A stretch of DNA of 64,000 bases from Chloroflexota bacterium (GTDB lineage: Bacteria; Chloroflexota; Dehalococcoidia; Lucifugimonadales; Lucifugimonadaceae). The position numbers and the translations under genes are program-made. The first letter of the stretch is position 1. Each line of letters begins with the position of its first letter. The notes beneath the pieces were generated by a model. The model was not told the DNA's origin, made no database searches, and worked only from the letters and a program-made list of their open reading frames with translations. The DNA is taken from NCBI GenBank assembly GCA_027618835.1, contig JAQCHZ010000012.1, forward strand, positions 1-64,000, read 5' to 3'. This document shows, piece after piece, positions 10,349 to 19,546 of this stretch.

Positions 10349-10868
10349 CATGTGACGATAAAAACTCGCCACTCAAAAAAACGATCGCTGAAACTAAAAT
10401 ATTCATCGACGCCATACCATCCCAAAGCCCCCGATGCGGGAAGATGGGTCAAATATCGTATAGGTGTACATCCTCTAGGCCGAGCCCGTGCGACTATCAC
10501 GAGAGTCTGCGTAAAACCAGCCTCTCCACTTCAAGGCGTTCTACTGCCCAGCGGTGCCTACAACCCACGGCGACCAACAATAGTCATGAGATAATAACGA
10601 CACAATCACCGACATATCAGCAAATTTTCCAACCAACCCAATATCGGAGGATCACCCGCTTTCATCTCACGCCGCAACATCGCCAGACCAAGCCTCAACA
10701 ACTCAATCACTGACATATGATTGCCAGAATCCTCACCAAGCCTTCATCAGGCTGGCGATCTCAGATATATCGCCAAAATTATCGATCAATCCAGAACCAT
10801 TTCCCGCCCTCATGCCCCAAATCCCAACAGCAGCCCGACTTCCCAGTAATCCAATACTCCGACCCAAC

Positions 10869-11676
10869 ATGGACGACCGCATGGGAGATAATCTCAACGG
10901 TTCTTCCCTGATTAAAGTTCCGGACTGGATCTAAAATCCTCCCGGTAAGTATTACCTCTACTTCGGACACCATGATGGTCAATACATCCGACTCGCTTAT
11001 GCCGACGATCTTGCCGGTCCATGGCAGATCCGTTCACCCGGAGCGCTGGACTTATCCGACTCCCATTTCAATGGTCACATCGCCTCCCCTGACGTCCACG
11101 TGGATCACGAAGCGAAGCAAATCCGAAGTACTTCCACGGTTCAGATACTCGCACCGTAGCAGGTGGCGAACAGTTCTCTCGACTCGCTGTTTCGCCCGGC
11201 AGACTAAATTTCACCGTAAACCCCATCCGTACTGGCGAGTATTCCAATGGAACGACTATCACTACGCAATCGGGATGCTGGGCGTTTTTTATCGCTCGAA
11301 AAACGGCGTCCAAGACTTCGAGCAAGGCCCGATCCTGTTTACCCCCAACATGCGACATTCCGCTGTTGTTATCCGTGGAGACCAACTTTGGATCTACTAC
11401 ACCGATGTTGAAGATTCTCCCGAACGAATCAAACTCACAACAATCGATTTGTCACAAGACTGGATGAACTGGAAAACCGCAGAGCCGATCGGCATTCTCT
11501 CCCCCGAGTACCCGTGGGAGGGCGCTAACGAACCAGTCGAGCCGTCATCGAGAGGACTCATACACAGCGCTGAAAACCAACTACGAGATCCCGCAATCTT
11601 CACCGAAGACGGCAAAACTTGCTTGTTCTACTCAATCGCAGTCGAAAGCGGAATTCCCATCGCCGAATTGAGCTAA
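10869..11676 (+). pseudogene. Five-bladed propeller glycosidase-like gene, frameshifted
   Basis: The reading from ATG 10869 gives MDDRMGDNLNGSSLIKVPDW, then a TAA, then GKYYLYFGHHDGQYIRLAYA and a segment ending SPDVHVDHEAKQIR. The frame then shifts near 11130 (YFHGSDTRTVAGGEQFSR) and again near 11240, where the last frame continues RVFQWNDYHYAIGMLG through IYYTDVEDSPERIK to the stop at 11676. The order and motifs resemble GH43-like or related propeller hydrolases. With one nonsense codon and at least two frameshifts it is not functional. The last 230 codons remain open, which could mislead annotation. Confidence 0.75.
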
Positions 11677-11772
11677 TCCTCAGGTAGCAGCAATCGTGTA
11701 GGAAATACGGGCGACACACCATTCACTTCCCACTACATTGAATAAAAGCAACTGGACTATTAGAGGGACGTA

Positions 11773-12981
11773 ATGAGAGTTTTACTGCTCGGAGTCATAT
11801 CAATTATGGCAATCACCGTTTTGTCTTGCACAGACGATTCGCTCTCATTGCCCGGCGCTGAATCAACACAAGCGAACGATCTCCAATCCACAGCCGATCT
11901 CCAGACCAGTCCTCCAGCAGGCACAAACGATTCAGGCAATGACACGGCCCTAGAACCAACAGCAACGCTAGTCATCGTCCCGCCAAACTCCACGACCGTT
12001 GTCAGTCCTAATCCCGATCCAACTCAACCAGCCACAACCGTCTCCCCGATAGTTATCCCCGACGCTACAACTCCGGCTTCCGACGGTTCAAGCTACCCCA
12101 CGAAGATCCTCTACCTCGATGAAGTTTGGGCGAACATCTGGCTGTGCAAAGATTCAACAGTCGAATCTGCCGACCTAACGGCCAGTGGAACACAAATTTG
12201 CTCTGTGTTGACAGAAGTCGTTGGCGACAACTTCGTCATAAACTCTACCGGAATCCCAAATCATGATTTCGAATCGACCCCGGGCTGCTGCGCAATCGAG
12301 CAGAATCAGGTGTGGACTATTCCGCTAGAGCCTGAGCTTTCCAACGCCGAGCCTGTCATGGCATCGGAGCGAGGAGCCGTCGCTTTCACAGTTACTGGAG
12401 TGGCTATCTACGGACCAGAAGAAGGACCCGGCGGAGATGCAGTCGCATTGGAATACGAGTACTTCGTAGAAGATAGGCAAGCTGTTGATCTAGGGATTTG
12501 TGGAGGCCATGCTGGCCCAGGGGGCGAGTATCACTACCACTACGATTCGAACTGCATGCACTGGCACGAGGATAGCCAGGACATTGCCGGTTACACTCTA
12601 GATATTGCCTCATCAGTCATATCAAAGGTGATCGGATTCGCATTAGACGGATTTCCGATCTACAGCAGCTATGAGCAAGATCAGTCAGGAAATTCCGTCG
12701 AAGTTACGTCCTCCTACAGATTGATATCTGGCGAAAATGGCTACAACGGTATCGACGACTATGTATACGTTGAGGACCTCAGCAATCTCGACGAATGCAA
12801 CGGACATTTCGGGTCCACACCGGAGATTCCCGAGGGCACTTATCACTATCACTCGACGCTAACTAACGGCGATGGAGATTTGGGATTCCCCTACTTCCCG
12901 CTCTGTTACAAAGGCACTGTGAACGAGGATAACTACCGGTCGACTGATCTTGGCAGGGGTGTCCCGCCGCCACGTCCTTAG
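11773..12981 (+). CDS. YHYH-domain lipoprotein
   Basis: A secreted, probably lipid-anchored protein of 402 residues. The first 19 residues form a lipoprotein signal ending VLSC. A Thr/Pro/Ser-rich low-complexity linker follows (about 25-105). The C-terminal half carries YHYH-domain hallmarks: GPGGEYHYHYD near residue 255, GFALDGFPIY near 295 and GTYHYHSTLT near 357, with paired cysteines. The domain's biochemical role is not known to me; the clustered histidines suggest metal binding. AGAGGG precedes the ATG by about 8 nt. It stands alone, with no operon partner. Confidence 0.85.
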   Translation: MRVLLLGVISIMAITVLSCTDDSLSLPGAESTQANDLQSTADLQTSPPAGTNDSGNDTALEPTATLVIVPPNSTTVVSPNPDPTQPATTVSPIVIPDATTPASDGSSYPTKILYLDEVWANIWLCKDSTVESADLTASGTQICSVLTEVVGDNFVINSTGIPNHDFESTPGCCAIEQNQVWTIPLEPELSNAEPVMASERGAVAFTVTGVAIYGPEEGPGGDAVALEYEYFVEDRQAVDLGICGGHAGPGGEYHYHYDSNCMHWHEDSQDIAGYTLDIASSVISKVIGFALDGFPIYSSYEQDQSGNSVEVTSSYRLISGENGYNGIDDYVYVEDLSNLDECNGHFGSTPEIPEGTYHYHSTLTNGDGDLGFPYFPLCYKGTVNEDNYRSTDLGRGVPPPRP

Positions 12982-13112
12982 TCACCAAGATCAACCTGAG
13001 TTTTCCACCTGCATGCACGACATAACTTGTCTACTTAGTCCGCTGATCCTCTCACATCCTCTTCTGGTGAAATGTACTATCTCGACTGTCGGTCATAGCT
13101 AACAACACCAGA

Positions 13113-14441
13113 GTGCAAAGCGTGAGCCATGGATGGAGAATCCAAATCTCAGAGAACTCAGTCGACAAGTCACCTAAATCCGAAGGAGTATTTGGACTTG
13201 GCAACATTTACCGGGGTTGGTACATCATCGGAGTATCAGCGCTGTCGATCGGCGCAGTGCTTGGAACCGTTCAGTTCGCCTTTGGGTTTTTCATTGAACC
13301 TCTTGAAGAAGAGTTCGGATGGACTCGAACCCAAGTCAACGTATCGCTAAGTATCGGAGTTGTGACCAGTTTCCTGTCGCCAGTCGTAGGAAATTTGATG
13401 GATCGATTCGGCGCAAAGTGGACGATGACATTATCGATTCTTCTGGTTGCGAGTGCGTTCCTACTACGGTCGATCATGACCGAACTTTGGCAGTTCTATC
13501 TCTTCAGTGGAATCATGTTTGCTGGGACGCCCGGGGCGACGATGATGCCGGCGGGTCGGCTCGTATTAACCTGGTTCCCTAAAGCACGTGGTCGGATGAT
13601 GGGGATCGTAACCTCAGGCAACAACATCGGAAGTGGACTCGCTGTTCCGATCATCGCCGGCCTAATCGGATTTGTCGGCTGGAGGTGGACTTGGGGGCTT
13701 ATGGGCATCGCCTTGATCGGCATGGCTATGCTTGTGTTATTGGTTATACGGGATAATTCAGACGATGTTGCTCAGGAGCAAAGCAAACGTTGGGGCCCTT
13801 CCAACCTCCCAGGAGACAGTGACGCTGCTCTCAACGGCGGTATGACCGTTTCTGCCGCAGTACGGACTTCTACTTTCTGGTTCTTGGTGATCGGAATGAC
13901 TCTTCAGCAATTTGTTCGAACCGGAGTTGTGAGCCAGATGGTTCCTCACCTTGAGCAAGTCGGATTCTCTCGGGCGGTAGCTGCGACGATGATGATCGTT
14001 CTTGCCATATTCGCGGCCTCCAGCAAGTTGATATTTGGGCGACTGAGCGAATCGATCACTGCACGCGTGTCGTTCATCGTCATTATGATTCTTCAGGGGG
14101 TAGGACTATCTGTTCTACTGGTGTCAGGCGGCTCTGCAATCACATGGGGCGCCATCGTGGTGTTCGGGTTAGGCATGGGCGGAGTGGGAGCTCTGACCCC
14201 TCTCGTAATTTTCGATATGTTTGGACTCAAACAATTCGGCAGCATCATGGGACTGACTCGAATGTCGATCGCTATACCGATTTTCCTAGGTCCCATAATG
14301 GCAGGGATGATTTTTGACTCGAAGGGCAAATATGACCTGATGTTCATTATCACCATCGTGCTCTTGGTCGTTTCGATTGGAAGTTTTATGCTGGCAAAAA
14401 CTCCGAAAACCAACATCGGCGCTAAAGAGGCGATTGACTAG
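13113..14441 (+). CDS. MFS transporter (monocarboxylate / oxalate-formate antiporter-like)
   Basis: A 12-helix inner-membrane carrier of 442 residues. The start of helix 1 (RGWYIIGVSALSIG), the first-loop FIEPLEEEFGWTRTQV and the loop NLMDRFGAKWTM are typical of the monocarboxylate porter and oxalate/formate antiporter group, a different branch from the four DHA3-like exporters in this window. The likely substrate is a small organic acid. The start GTG at 13113 is the most upstream in frame and no convincing ribosome-binding site is visible, so the true start could be slightly downstream. It ends 14 bp from the convergent znuB. Confidence 0.85.
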   Translation: MQSVSHGWRIQISENSVDKSPKSEGVFGLGNIYRGWYIIGVSALSIGAVLGTVQFAFGFFIEPLEEEFGWTRTQVNVSLSIGVVTSFLSPVVGNLMDRFGAKWTMTLSILLVASAFLLRSIMTELWQFYLFSGIMFAGTPGATMMPAGRLVLTWFPKARGRMMGIVTSGNNIGSGLAVPIIAGLIGFVGWRWTWGLMGIALIGMAMLVLLVIRDNSDDVAQEQSKRWGPSNLPGDSDAALNGGMTVSAAVRTSTFWFLVIGMTLQQFVRTGVVSQMVPHLEQVGFSRAVAATMMIVLAIFAASSKLIFGRLSESITARVSFIVIMILQGVGLSVLLVSGGSAITWGAIVVFGLGMGGVGALTPLVIFDMFGLKQFGSIMGLTRMSIAIPIFLGPIMAGMIFDSKGKYDLMFIITIVLLVVSIGSFMLAKTPKTNIGAKEAID

Positions 14442-14455
14442 CGGATTCTTTGCTA

Positions 14456-15367
14456 TCAGTGAGAGTGTTGCCCACCGTGTGAATCGTCGACAGTGCCATG
14501 TGCATGCGACTCGTGAGAGTGAGAATGGTTGGCAAGGTCAGGATCGCGGCTGTGACGGCCAAGCGACCGTGACAGGAACGCTCCGAGTTCAACAGCAACC
14601 AATAACGTTATCGCTGTGAGAACCACCGTTCCACCGGGCGCTATATCCGCGTAGTAAGCAATAACCATGCCGACTACTGCTACGAAAACTCCCACGATTG
14701 ACGATGCGATAACCGTTCGAGTCATCCCCTGCGTGATCCGAAGGCTGACCAAAACAGGAATTACGATGAGTGCCCCGACAAGCAGCACGCCGACTACTCG
14801 CATTGAAACGGTAATAGTCGCTCCAGTAAGTACTGCCAAACCGAGATTCAGCAAGTGGACTCGCACACCGTTAATTCGCGCGATATCTGGGTCGAACGTA
14901 ATTTGGGCCAGTTCTGAACTGAACATCAGCATGAACACGGAGATCACTATTGCGAGTGCAGCCATCCACCATAGATCAGTCTGCGTGACTGTTAGTACGC
15001 TCCCGAACAAGTACGAAAATAGAGTGCTGTTAAAACCATCAGCAATACTGATCAAAACCACCGCCACGGCCAACGAACCGTAAAGAAATACAGCAAGGGC
15101 AGCGTCACCGGGGAGTAGGCGCCGCATTCGAAGCTCTTCTATCGATACAGCAGCACTCGTTGTTGCGATTAAAGCGACGACAGGTGCAAATGTCTTAGTC
15201 AGTAGTGCAATCGCAACTCCTGCGAGCGCTACATGCGAAAGCGTGTCGGCGATAAGCGACAATCGCCTTAGCACCAGGAAAACGCCAAACGCCGGAGCGG
15301 TAGCTCCAACGAGAACTGAAGCGAGTATCGCCCTGTTCATAAATTCGTATTGAAAAATCTCTGGCAA
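14456..15367 (-). CDS. znuB: Zinc ABC transporter, permease
   Basis: Membrane subunit of a metal ABC-3 importer, 303 residues with about eight hydrophobic segments. It opens YEFMNRAILASVLVGATAPA and has the family's RLSLIADTLSHVALAGVA segment near residue 30. The C-terminus carries a long His-rich tail (about 13 His in the last 30 residues), probably cytoplasmic and metal-binding. It is last in the zur-znuC-znuB operon, 4 bp after znuC. No substrate-binding ZnuA is adjacent. Zinc is inferred from the Fur-type neighbour; manganese cannot be excluded. Confidence 0.9.
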   Translation of the reverse strand: MPEIFQYEFMNRAILASVLVGATAPAFGVFLVLRRLSLIADTLSHVALAGVAIALLTKTFAPVVALIATTSAAVSIEELRMRRLLPGDAALAVFLYGSLAVAVVLISIADGFNSTLFSYLFGSVLTVTQTDLWWMAALAIVISVFMLMFSSELAQITFDPDIARINGVRVHLLNLGLAVLTGATITVSMRVVGVLLVGALIVIPVLVSLRITQGMTRTVIASSIVGVFVAVVGMVIAYYADIAPGGTVVLTAITLLVAVELGAFLSRSLGRHSRDPDLANHSHSHESHAHGTVDDSHGGQHSH

Positions 15368-15371
15368 CGGG

Positions 15372-16241
15372 TTACCTGTGTGTGTGTTCGTAGTCGTGCA
15401 TCAAGACGTCTACTGGGAAGCCATATAGACCCGATAATGCCTGTGCATCGAGTTGGTGGACAGGTCCGTGAAAGACGATGTCACGATTGATACAAGCACA
15501 GGTTGTCGCTTCTCGCATGACCGCACCAATATCGTGCGACACCATGACGATTGTTATTCCGAGATCTCTGTTTAGACGCCTAACCATCGTGTGAAATTGC
15601 TCTTCACCAGCGGCATCGACCCCCGCAATCGGTTCGTCCATAACGAGCAATTCAGGTTTGCGAACTAGGGAGCGCGCAATCAACATGCGCTGTTGCTGTC
15701 CTACCGAGAGGTCTGAGACTCGCCGAGATGCAAGCTGCGCGATTCCTGCCATCTCCATCGCTTCATCCACACGATTAGATTTGTCTCGCTTAAATATGGA
15801 GAGTGGGCTGAATCCCGAATACGAGCCAAAATTGACGATTTCTCGAACTGAGGCTGGAAATCTTGATTCTGTTGCCTGGGTTCGTTGAGGTACGTATCCG
15901 ACTTTGTGCCAATCCGTGAATGTCTCGGCCGGTTCACCGAATAGAAGCACCTGACCTGATGTTGGTTTTAGCAGGCCGAGTGCAAGTTTCATCAAAGTTG
16001 TTTTACCAGATCCGTTCGGACCTAGTATCGCTGCAAATTCACCCGGAGTGATCGAAAAATTAATGTCCCTCACCACAGGAACCGAGTTGTAGCTGAACCA
16101 TGTTTCATCGAAACGTATCGGAATCTGATCAGCGGGGAGATTTTGATCTTGTTGGCGATCTACTACTTGAGATTCAGTATCACTACCGTTGTCTTGCGAA
16201 AGCAGTTCGGTTGATCCATTCGCCGGCAATTTATTCACCAC
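15372..16241 (-). CDS. znuC: Zinc ABC transporter, ATP-binding protein
   Basis: Energises metal import with the ZnuB-type permease. It has 289 residues. Walker A is GPNGSGKTT (near residue 74), the signature is DLSVGQQQRMLIARSL, Walker B is ELLVMDEPIAGVD, and the switch His is in VMVSHDIG. The first 40 residues (polar, Asp/Gln-rich) extend before the nucleotide-binding domain and may be absent if a later start is used. The ORF start overlaps the end of zur by 11 bp, suggesting translational coupling. Confidence 0.93.
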   Translation of the reverse strand: MVNKLPANGSTELLSQDNGSDTESQVVDRQQDQNLPADQIPIRFDETWFSYNSVPVVRDINFSITPGEFAAILGPNGSGKTTLMKLALGLLKPTSGQVLLFGEPAETFTDWHKVGYVPQRTQATESRFPASVREIVNFGSYSGFSPLSIFKRDKSNRVDEAMEMAGIAQLASRRVSDLSVGQQQRMLIARSLVRKPELLVMDEPIAGVDAAGEEQFHTMVRRLNRDLGITIVMVSHDIGAVMREATTCACINRDIVFHGPVHQLDAQALSGLYGFPVDVLMHDYEHTHR

Positions 16242-16677
16242 CGTTAGTACTAGATAAACACTGGTTGCAAGTAATAAATATTTCCATGCGATGACCGACT
16301 ATTTCACCATCGATCTCTTTTTCCAGAGAGCGCATTAAGCGCTCAACTGTTGAGTGTCGGAACTCACCGACCGCACCGCATTTGGAACAAATAGTATGGT
16401 GATGATGCTCTACCCGTGCGATGCTGTACATCGGTGCACCATCGAGGATTGGAAGCTTGCAGAGCGCACCAGCATCAACAAGATGCCGGATGGTGCGATA
16501 CACCGTCGCCCTGCCCACTTCAGGAAGATCACGGCAAAGTTGCTCCGCAGTAAATGCCTCACTGACACTTTCGATACGCGTCGCCACGGCCGACCTTGCG
16601 TATGTTCTACGCAACCCTTGGTCTTCAAGTGCTGTGATCAGATCAACTTCGACTGTAATCGCTATACCGGACGCCAT
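16231..16677 (-). CDS. zur: Fur-family regulator, probable zinc regulator Zur
   Basis: A metal-sensing repressor of 148 residues. The winged helix (1-80) includes EVGRATVYRTIRHLVDAGAL. The dimerisation part has HHHHTICSKCGAVGEF and a second ITCNQC, giving the two CxxC pairs of the structural zinc site. Its position in front of znuC-znuB makes zinc the likely signal. A 19-bp palindrome lies 17 bp upstream of the start, so autoregulation of the operon is likely. The extended start MASGIA is uncertain by a few residues. Confidence 0.9.
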   Translation of the reverse strand: MASGIAITVEVDLITALEDQGLRRTYARSAVATRIESVSEAFTAEQLCRDLPEVGRATVYRTIRHLVDAGALCKLPILDGAPMYSIARVEHHHHTICSKCGAVGEFRHSTVERLMRSLEKEIDGEIVGHRMEIFITCNQCLSSTNGGE

Positions 16678-16693
16678 GATTTACCTTCTCATT

Positions 16694-16712
16694 ATTGATA
16701 CTTGATATCAAT
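16694..16712. promoter_or_regulatory. Candidate Zur box
   Basis: ATTGATA-CTTGA-TATCAAT, 7-bp perfect arms with a 5-nt centre, upstream of zur-znuCB. AT-rich dyads in this position are typical of Fur-family operators. Confidence 0.6.
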
Positions 16713-16767
16713 TAGGCTGATCAAACCAGTATACAGCGCGCGTGATATTAACAACAATCGGACCAGT

Positions 16768-17553
16768 TTATCCGGGGATTTTTTGTCCGAAAATATTACT
16801 AACGTAAGTGCCCGATTCGAACCATGTAATTGCGACTACCGCTACAGCTATAACCAGTATCGCCAACAGTGCCCGAGACCCTGGTTGAGTCGCCGTTCGA
16901 AGAGCCGTTCGAGGAGTCCCAAATTTAAACGGAGTTTCTACAGAAAATAGTCGCTCGCGAGGAGCGATGAGTAGCGCTACAACACCGCCAGCAATTAGAC
17001 CACCAAAGTGGGCAGCATTATCGATTCCAGTAGATGCGAGTCCCATCACCACATTGATACCGACGATTACACCTATCGAAGTTAACTGTTGGCGTCCCAT
17101 TTGGCCTAGCAGACGGCGATTCAGTAACAAATACACCCCAAATGCCCCAAGAATCCCGAATACGGCTCCGCTGGCGCCAACTCCGGGATTAGGGCCTGCC
17201 AGAAAGCTAACTGCATTGCCCGCCACCCCGGCTGCAAGGTAGACCACGACAAAGTTGCGGGTACCAAATGTTCGTTCGACCATCGAACCGAAAATGATCA
17301 AGCCAAACATGTTCGTGAGCATGTGGAAGAATCCGACGTGCAGGAACATTGGAATCACAAGACGGTGGTACTGACCATCAGCAATGTACGGTCCATATTT
17401 TGCTCCCCAATTCAGGAGATTTTGCGTAACCGGTCCACCGGTAACCATCACCCCGAGGAAAAGCAGAATGTTGATCGCCGCGATTGCACTCGTAGCTGGG
17501 GACCCACTAATACTTGCCGCAAAATTCTGTTGCGAGCCCGAGTACTGTCTCAA
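16768..17553 (-). CDS. Rhomboid-family intramembrane serine protease
   Basis: Cleaves membrane proteins within the bilayer; substrates unknown. The 261 residues contain about six hydrophobic segments. The catalytic Ser is in GVGASGAVFGILG (helix 4) and the His in NAAHFGGLIAGG (helix 6). The HVGFFHMLTNM stretch in helix 2 contributes the oxyanion-site residues. The C-terminus adds one more hydrophobic helix. It lies upstream of zur on the same strand, separated by 90 bp that hold the Zur box, so it is probably a separate unit. It shares a 160-bp divergent promoter region with the response regulators. Confidence 0.92.
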   Translation of the reverse strand: MRQYSGSQQNFAASISGSPATSAIAAINILLFLGVMVTGGPVTQNLLNWGAKYGPYIADGQYHRLVIPMFLHVGFFHMLTNMFGLIIFGSMVERTFGTRNFVVVYLAAGVAGNAVSFLAGPNPGVGASGAVFGILGAFGVYLLLNRRLLGQMGRQQLTSIGVIVGINVVMGLASTGIDNAAHFGGLIAGGVVALLIAPRERLFSVETPFKFGTPRTALRTATQPGSRALLAILVIAVAVVAITWFESGTYVSNIFGQKIPG

Positions 17554-17715
17554 TTTTTGAAACCCTCACGTAAAATCTTGGTGTTAATTCCGCTCCCCAT
17601 ACGATGTAGTCATCCGTTGGAACGCATTTTTATTTTATTCACGCCGAGTAACCGTATACTTGGGTGATCGTAATCCATTGGGACCAGCTGGCGCGATCCG
17701 ATTCACCCAGCCTAC

Positions 17716-18102
17716 ATGGTTAGGATATTGAACGAATTGGCGAAAACACGAATTCTTGTGATCGATGATGAAGAGTCAATCCGATATGCCGTCGACGCTG
17801 GTCTCGAATATCTTGGAGACTTCGATGTGCACTTCGCTGAAGATGGCCTAAAGGGTATCGAGGGACTAAAAAACCTGTCACCAAATTTAGTTTTGGTCGA
17901 TTTGGTTCTACCATTGGCGAGTGGCATGGATGTTCTTGAGGCGATTCGCAAGGATCCAGATATCAAGCGGCCCGATCGTGTTGTCCTAATGACTGGTCAT
18001 ACAAACCCCTTGAAAGACGAACTCATGACGGATATTGGCATCGACAAAATATTGCCTAAGCCGCTCAAAGTGGAGCAACTGAAAACGGCGTTGTTCGACT
18101 GA
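17716..18102 (+). CDS. Single-domain response regulator (CheY-like)
   Basis: A stand-alone receiver of 128 residues with all key positions: the acidic pair in LVIDDEES, phospho-Asp in LVLVDLVLP, Thr in VLMTGH and Lys in ILPKPL. With no output domain it must act by protein contact or phosphotransfer. The spacing before strand 4 (IKRPDRVVLM) is shared with the next gene, 116 bp downstream, so the two look like diverged tandem copies. The start ATG lacks a clear ribosome-binding site; a TTG at 17728 after TAGGAT is an alternative. No kinase is nearby. Confidence 0.9.
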   Translation: MVRILNELAKTRILVIDDEESIRYAVDAGLEYLGDFDVHFAEDGLKGIEGLKNLSPNLVLVDLVLPLASGMDVLEAIRKDPDIKRPDRVVLMTGHTNPLKDELMTDIGIDKILPKPLKVEQLKTALFD

Positions 18103-18218
18103 TTTCCGACGAACAACGCAACAAAATCTTGCGTCGAGTGAAACATTTGCATGCTGAGAAAAGTAAATAATCTAGGTACAGGCACGAAACAACAGTCGAA
18201 TTCCGTTGGTGTTTGAAG

Positions 18219-18596
18219 ATGCTTAATCTGCGTTCAGGAGCCGGACTCGTGTTGATAGCCGAAGATGACGCCTCAACGCGTGATGCCGTTGATGCGATGC
18301 TCGAAGAGCTGGGCATTACTGATGTTGTAACCGCTCAAAATGGCGAGCAGGCGCTGAAAGTACTTGAAGAACGACAGTTCGGAACGCTACTGCTTGATCT
18401 GATGATGCCTAAAATCGACGGATATAAGATCCTAAAAGAGCTTCGTAAAGTCAATTACAACCGACCGGATCGCGTGATCGTAATGAGCGCTCACGCTCAA
18501 CCTGCCGAGTTAGACGGCCTCATGGCACTCGGCGCAGACATTTTTATGCCGAAACCGTTCACGATGACTGACCTAGAGGGCGTTCTCGTTAAGTAG
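18219..18596 (+). CDS. Single-domain response regulator (CheY-like), second copy
   Basis: A receiver-only protein of about 125 residues. The acidic pair is in LIAEDDAS, phospho-Asp in LLLDLMMP, Ser in VIVMSAH (Ser replaces Thr) and Lys in FMPKPF. It shares the NRPDRVIVM motif with its neighbour. I prefer the ATG at 18219 over an in-frame TTG two codons earlier. It follows the first regulator in the same direction and may be co-transcribed. Confidence 0.88.
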   Translation: MLNLRSGAGLVLIAEDDASTRDAVDAMLEELGITDVVTAQNGEQALKVLEERQFGTLLLDLMMPKIDGYKILKELRKVNYNRPDRVIVMSAHAQPAELDGLMALGADIFMPKPFTMTDLEGVLVK

Positions 18597-18663
18597 GCTT
18601 TGGCAATACGACCGTTGTACATCAACGGCATTATCGCGTCGCTACCGCGTCTAACAAAACCTG

Positions 18664-19515
18664 CTAATTCGCCTGAATAATGTCAAGCTTAGGCATCTCG
18701 TTTAATAAGCCCCGCTCCACTGCCATTCCGAACAACTTGTTCAGCGCCTCTAGACCCTCTTGTCCCATGTCGACGGTGTCTTCATTGACATACATCCTGA
18801 CGAACTTTTTCCCGTCTTCTGGATCGATTCCTCGACCAAAGCCAAGGGCGTACTCAAGCGCATCATCTTCGTGAGCGCGTGCGTAGTTGATGCTTGCCAA
18901 CGAGGCGTCAGCAATTGTCTGAGCTAATTCACTTCCAATATGTCGGCTAACGAGGTCGACACCTAGCGGAATCGGAAGCCCAGTCGCTTCATGCCACTTC
19001 TCACCGAGACTCATGATTCCGTGGAAGCCTAATTTTTCGTATAGAATTTGGCCTTCGTGAAGAAGAATTCCAACATCGGCTCGACCTTCTTTGACGGCGG
19101 GACCGACATCATCAAAATCTACGAACACCGGTTCGCAATTCTTCGGACCAAAAATCTGAAACAGCAGCCATGAAGTAGTAAAGCGACCTGGTACGGCAAC
19201 ACGTTTACCTTCAAGGTCTGCCTCGGTCATCGGGTCGACTGAGACGACCATCGGACCGTAGTTACGCCCAATCGAAGAGCCGCACGACATGATTCGATAG
19301 TGCTCCGCTACGTCGGGGTATCTAGCAGCCGAAATAGCAGTGACAGGGAGCTTCCCGGTAGCAGCGAGAACGTTGAGTGACTCGATATCTTCCATATGGT
19401 GGGCAACCGAGTAGTCCGGAATTTCTATGTACTTCTTTTCCATGGCGTAGAACATAAACGCGTCGTCTGCGTCGGGGCTGTGACCAAAGATGATCTCGTT
19501 GTCGTTGATAGTCAT
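18664..19515 (-). CDS. mqnD: 1,4-dihydroxy-6-naphthoate synthase, menaquinone futalosine pathway
   Basis: Converts cyclic dehypoxanthinylfutalosine to 1,4-dihydroxy-6-naphthoate. The 283 residues begin FGHSPDADDAFMFYAME, the MqnD signature, with a periplasmic-binding-protein-like fold (GRNYGPMVVS, then PGRFTTSWLLF). It is the last gene of the eight-gene mqn operon, 31 bp after mqnC. The close family member MqnA is encoded three genes upstream and is distinguished by sequence. Confidence 0.92.
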   Translation of the reverse strand: MTINDNEIIFGHSPDADDAFMFYAMEKKYIEIPDYSVAHHMEDIESLNVLAATGKLPVTAISAARYPDVAEHYRIMSCGSSIGRNYGPMVVSVDPMTEADLEGKRVAVPGRFTTSWLLFQIFGPKNCEPVFVDFDDVGPAVKEGRADVGILLHEGQILYEKLGFHGIMSLGEKWHEATGLPIPLGVDLVSRHIGSELAQTIADASLASINYARAHEDDALEYALGFGRGIDPEDGKKFVRMYVNEDTVDMGQEGLEALNKLFGMAVERGLLNEMPKLDIIQAN

Positions 19516-19546
19516 GGTATTTCGAATATTCTCAGGGGTTTGATCG

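Larger units (their letters stand above)
9921..10868. other. Degenerate intergenic stretch
   Basis: About 950 bp with several short open frames on the plus strand but none with a credible product. It contains two strong hairpins (10172-10194, 10316-10348) and one short dispersed repeat (10205-10220). Minus-strand translation near 9980-10120 gives VVVAAGKGVYRSDG, faintly like a BNR-type propeller repeat, perhaps a gene remnant. The region reads as decayed DNA. Confidence 0.5.

Noticed and set aside
10256-10911. Several short plus-strand frames
   Set aside because: Composition follows the Pro/Thr/Gln bias of the underlying DNA and no start signals are present; treated as decayed sequence.
14667-15083. 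138-codon frame antisense to znuB
   Set aside because: A shadow of the znuB coding sequence, rich in Thr/Pro as expected from antisense of hydrophobic codons.
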